A DNA stretch of 64,000 nucleotides from Dyadobacter luticola (GTDB lineage: Bacteria > Bacteroidota > Bacteroidia > Cytophagales > Spirosomataceae), in assembly GCF_005860805.1 (NCBI RefSeq), contig NZ_VCEJ01000002.1:1286375-1350374 (forward strand), given 5' to 3'. This document shows positions 60,581 to 64,000 of the stretch, one piece after another; the first letter of the stretch is position 1; each line of letters opens with the position of its first letter. Both the position numbers and the translations under genes were made by a program. The notes beneath the pieces are model-generated. The model ran no database searches. It was not told where the DNA came from and saw only the letters and a program-made list of their open reading frames with translations.

Positions 60581-63500
60581 CTATTTCTTAATCAAAATTT
60601 TGTGCGAACTCTGTGTACCATCCATATGCGAGACAACCAGAATGTAAGTCCCCCCAACGAGGTCGGTCACACTCATTTCCGTTTCCCCCGCCTGTGAGCT
60701 CCGCACTTCTCTACCCAGCGCAGAGAAAAGCTGCAAATTTGCAACCGGCGACGATTCACTCGATCTTACCGTCAACCTATCAGAAACCGGATTCGGATAA
60801 ATCATAACCGGATCATTTTTCAAAGTTTTCACTCTCACCGTCTCGGCAGTTTTCTCCTCTGGAACCGGCCCAACACCTCCGCCAGAAAGGTACGACGGCA
60901 AGTAACGCCAAGGTCCATACGTCTGCCCCGTCAGCGCCAAAACAGGATCATATTTGACCCGCGCCCGCACCTTGGTAGCCGCTCCCTGCTTGGCGATCAC
61001 ATTCTTCAACTCCGCCCCGCTCAAACCCAAACTCGCATAAACATTCTGCGAACCTGATGATTGCGTACTATGCGTAATCACATTGTCTGCCCCTTTTGAG
61101 AATCCCTGGCCTTTTGGCTTCGTTTCCCATACAAGCTTGCCTTTATTTCCGCCTAGGAATGATTTTGTAAAGAGGCCTGCTCCGAAGTTGTTTGGGGGGA
61201 ATTGGTTGTGGTTGATCGGAGTTGCTAGGTCGGAGTTGTAGAGGCGGAGGTTGTTCTGTAAAATACCGTTCTTATTGCCGTAGTAGATGTATGCTGCTCC
61301 CTCAGCATATTGTCCGTTGCTATATCCAGACGCGCCAATTATTAGATCACTATACCCATCTCCATCAACATCCCCACCACCAGAAACATCACTACCAAGA
61401 AAAGCACCTGCCATTTTTCCTTGTACCTTAAAAACATTTTGGTAATTCAAGCCAAGCGTAGAACCGTAATAAATATAAAATGCTCCCTCATCTGTTTGCG
61501 AATTTACTGGATTAGACTGAGGAACTGCGTCGTCGGCATAGGCACCAACCACTATGTCGGCATAACCATCACTATTCAAGTCCCCAGCATGGGACACTGA
61601 ATACCCCATTTGATTATAGGCTTGATCAGTAGATAAAATCGTAGGTGCTCCCAAGTCAACTCCTAGTGCCGAACCATAATAAAGTTTGATTTTAGCAGTT
61701 GATAAATTGCCCATATCGTCCAAATTAAAAGGAAGCCCAACTACAATGTCGTCAAACCCATCACCATTTACATCTCCTGCGGAAGAAATACCGTCAGTAA
61801 ACTGGCCACTAGACTGCTCTATCAGCGTTGGCTCTTTTTTAATTCCAAGAGCAGACCCATAATATAAAAGCACTGCTCCAATATCATTGGCAGAATAGTA
61901 GTCTGAGACAATAAGAATATCATTATAACCGTCACCGTTGACATCACCACCACTTGAAACAGCAGTACCCATTAAAGCATTAGTTTGGTTGGCCTCAAGA
62001 ATTTCTATACTGCCGAGATCTGCCCCAGCTGAGGAACCATAGACAATAATAACCCCGCCTTCATTTATTTGACCGTTGGTGTAATTTGTAACACCTACCA
62101 ACACATCGCCATAACCATCAGAGTTGATATCTCCAGCGTTAGATACCGAATATCCTGCGGAAGCACCTACTTGATCACCCTCAATCTTAGTGTAGCTATT
62201 TGAGTTAATTCCTGAAGATGAGCCATAGTAAATAAATGCAGCTCCTTCGCCAGTCTCGGAATTCGAAAACCTAGGCGCTCCAACAATGATATCTCCATAC
62301 CCATCGCCATTTACATCTCCTGCCGATGAAACAGAGACGCCAAAACTTGAATCACTCTGATCAATATCGAGCACTGTTACTAATGAAAAGTTTGGACCCA
62401 AACTAGACCCGTAAACGATAAAAACCGCTCCTTCATTTATTTGACCGTTGTCATAATTATACGCGCCAGCTATAAGATCCGAATAGCCATCCCCATTTAT
62501 GTCACCTGCGATGGCTACTGAACTCCCCATTCTTGCTCCCTTTTGATGCGATTCAAAAATATTGATAACTAAATTGGGGGAACTAGTCACCCCTCCCATC
62601 CAAACAAACGCCGCCCCTTCATCCGCCTGCCCCTTATCATATAAATGCGCCCCAACAACCACGTCACTATACCCATCCCCATTTACATCACCCGCACTTG
62701 CTACCGCCCAGCCCATTTGTGCATTGGTTTGGTTACTTTCCAAAGTCGAGGCGGCATTAGCGGAAATCCCGTTTGCGGATCCTTGAAATATAAATGCGCC
62801 GCCCTCGTCGGTTTCGCCTTTGTCATACAAGTTGGCCCCAATAATGATATCGGCATAACCGTCACCATTTACATCGCCGGCCGAGTTAACAGAGTACCCA
62901 AACTGCGCATTGGACTGGTTAATTTCCAACTGCTTCTTGCTGTTGACATTAAGGCCCGCTGCCGAACCCAGGTACACAAATGCAGCGCCTTCATTGGTCT
63001 GCTCATTGTCATATAGGTAAGCTCCCACTACAACATCACCATAACCATCCCCATTGACATCCCCGGCAAAAGAAACAAATGCACCAAAATAGCTGGTTGC
63101 CTGGTTGCTTTCAAGTATGGTAGCCACATTAGGGCTCACGCCGAGCGCAGAGCCATGGTAAATAAGCGCTGTGCCTTCATCTACTTCCCCTTTGTCGTAA
63201 AGATAAACGCCCACAATAATATCACTGTAACCATCACCATTCACATCGCCAGCGCTGCTCGCTGTATAGCCCATACGTGCCTCCGCCTGGTTGCTTTCCA
63301 ATGTTGTCGCGGCATTTGGATTTATTCCGGTTGCCGAACCATGATACACAAATGCAGCGCCTTCGTTGGTTTGTCCCTTGTCGTACAGGACGGCGCTGAC
63401 CACCACATCGCTAAATCCGTCCGCGTTCACATCCCCGGCTAAATTAACTGAAATACCAAAACGCGCTTCTGCCTGGTTGCTTTCCAAAACCATTGCCGGA

Positions 63501-64000
63501 TTCGCCGAAAGACCATTGGCAGAACCATGATAAATAAAGGCCGCCCCTTCGTTGGCTTGCCCTTTATCATAATAAGATGCGCCGACAATGATGTCGCCGT
63601 AACCATCCTTGTTCACATCACCCGCCAACGCAGCCTTGCCGCCGAACTGCGCTTCGGCTTGGTTGCCCTCCAAAATCATTGCCGGGTTGACAGATATCCC
63701 GTTGGCCGAACCATAATGCACAAACACGGCGCCTTCGTTGGTTTCGCCTTTGTCATAAAGCGGCGCACCGATGATCACATCGCTGTAACCATCGCCATTT
63801 ACGTCGCCCGCGCTGGATACCGAGCGACCGGCATTGGCACCGGCCTGGTTACTTTCCAGCGTCGTGTTGGCATTTCCCGGGTTACCATTGGTAATAATCG
63901 GATCGATCGTTACTGGGAACATCGCGCTGGCTACATCCACCTTAATCACGATCCGCTCATTCTGGTATGCCAAAGTTGCATCCAGCGCTTTGCCATGACT
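60581..64000 (-). CDS. Large FG-GAP repeat surface protein with T9SS tail, 5' end cut by window
   Basis: At least 1139 residues, open at base 64000 with no start seen. The TTG at 63973 only opens the longest in-window frame, and the codons before it (SHGKALDAT) are in frame and coding. After the phrase FPVTIDPIITNG come 14 FG-GAP repeats of about 60 residues, each with a calcium-type loop such as GDVNGDGYSD, IIVGA and EGAAFIYYGS. Such repeats fold as beta-propeller blades. The last about 75 residues are a Por sorting domain (IYPNPVSDRLTV, GGTYILVVSH, HKILIKK), so T9SS export is likely. Repeats 1-7 and 8-14 differ in base composition and wording. Confidence 0.9.
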   Translation of the reverse strand, partial: SHGKALDATLAYQNERIVIKVDVASAMFPVTIDPIITNGNPGNANTTLESNQAGANAGRSVSSAGDVNGDGYSDVIIGAPLYDKGETNEGAVFVHYGSANGISVNPAMILEGNQAEAQFGGKAALAGDVNKDGYGDIIVGASYYDKGQANEGAAFIYHGSANGLSANPAMVLESNQAEARFGISVNLAGDVNADGFSDVVVSAVLYDKGQTNEGAAFVYHGSATGINPNAATTLESNQAEARMGYTASSAGDVNGDGYSDIIVGVYLYDKGEVDEGTALIYHGSALGVSPNVATILESNQATSYFGAFVSFAGDVNGDGYGDVVVGAYLYDNEQTNEGAAFVYLGSAAGLNVNSKKQLEINQSNAQFGYSVNSAGDVNGDGYADIIIGANLYDKGETDEGGAFIFQGSANGISANAASTLESNQTNAQMGWAVASAGDVNGDGYSDVVVGAHLYDKGQADEGAAFVWMGGVTSSPNLVINIFESHQKGARMGSSVAIAGDINGDGYSDLIAGAYNYDNGQINEGAVFIVYGSSLGPNFSLVTVLDIDQSDSSFGVSVSSAGDVNGDGYGDIIVGAPRFSNSETGEGAAFIYYGSSSGINSNSYTKIEGDQVGASAGYSVSNAGDINSDGYGDVLVGVTNYTNGQINEGGVIIVYGSSAGADLGSIEILEANQTNALMGTAVSSGGDVNGDGYNDILIVSDYYSANDIGAVLLYYGSALGIKKEPTLIEQSSGQFTDGISSAGDVNGDGFDDIVVGLPFNLDDMGNLSTAKIKLYYGSALGVDLGAPTILSTDQAYNQMGYSVSHAGDLNSDGYADIVVGAYADDAVPQSNPVNSQTDEGAFYIYYGSTLGLNYQNVFKVQGKMAGAFLGSDVSGGGDVDGDGYSDLIIGASGYSNGQYAEGAAYIYYGNKNGILQNNLRLYNSDLATPINHNQFPPNNFGAGLFTKSFLGGNKGKLVWETKPKGQGFSKGADNVITHSTQSSGSQNVYASLGLSGAELKNVIAKQGAATKVRARVKYDPVLALTGQTYGPWRYLPSYLSGGGVGPVPEEKTAETVRVKTLKNDPVMIYPNPVSDRLTVRSSESSPVANLQLFSALGREVRSSQAGETEMSVTDLVGGTYILVVSHMDGTQSSHKILIKK

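Noticed and set aside
60581..63850. FG-GAP repeat DNA as a CRISPR-like or transposon array
   Set aside because: The units are coding repeats of about 180 bp in frame with one protein, with variable sequence and no constant short repeat.
1..64000. tRNA, rRNA, insertion sequence or integrase
   Set aside because: Intergenic regions were read on both strands and no cloverleaf, rRNA segment, transposase or recombinase frame was found. Absence is by eye only.

Overview
The window looks like chromosome of a Cytophagales bacterium (phylum Bacteroidota), most like Dyadobacter or a close relative. The reasons are two secreted proteins with C-terminal type IX secretion (Por) sorting tails, a carboxynorspermidine decarboxylase (nspC), the pyrG-yidC gene pair, several promoter elements of the Bacteroidota form TAnnTTTG, and moderate GC. 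The genus is an inference from gene style. I see no rRNA, tRNA, CRISPR array, insertion sequence or prophage structural genes.

Layout. 1-2354: 5'-to-middle part of a CHASE3-GAF hybrid histidine kinase that runs off the left edge. 2532-12121, minus strand: an AddA-like UvrD helicase and an outer-membrane barrel protein, then a histidine cluster (hisS, hisG, hisD, hisC) with a RES/Xre toxin-antitoxin pair between hisD and hisC. 12264-14666: a tiny basic protein, a small membrane protein, a methyltransferase and a family 2 glycosyltransferase. 14709-21414, minus strand: housekeeping genes hemL, a TPR/periplasmic-binding-fold protein, yidC and pyrG. 21611-26103: a PIG-L deacetylase, nspC, a DEDDh exonuclease overlapping a bestrophin-like channel gene, and a small secreted protein. 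26304-33152: an AraC regulator followed by a TolC/RND/adaptor tripartite exporter. 33167-38078: a DUF6134-like protein, a class C beta-lactamase-like hydrolase, an MFS transporter and a sugar-phosphate isomerase-like TIM barrel.

38260-44726 is the least explained stretch. Four co-oriented genes encode a coiled-coil cytosolic protein, a membrane-anchored coiled-coil protein, a membrane-anchored Ppx/GppA-like (actin-fold) protein and a polytopic membrane protein. The fourth overlaps a probable PD-(D/E)XK nuclease gene, which is followed by a ribbon-helix-helix/PIN toxin-antitoxin pair, an N6-adenine DNA methyltransferase and a 63-residue protein. This may be an envelope module beside a restriction-modification-like module.

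44808-48289: a TetR-controlled MFS exporter operon with a recognisable operator, then a ParA ATPase with a small ribbon-helix-helix partner. 48363-52520, minus strand: an M64-like metallopeptidase with a Por tail, a lipoprotein, an NTF2-like protein, a DinB-like protein and a DMT transporter. 52683-59506: a heavy-metal P-type ATPase with a His-rich N-terminus, a divergent Xre/small-protein locus, and a MocR regulator plus MFS transporter divergent from a PPOX flavoprotein. 59669-64000: a TPR membrane protein and the 3' part of a very repetitive FG-GAP surface protein that runs off the right edge.
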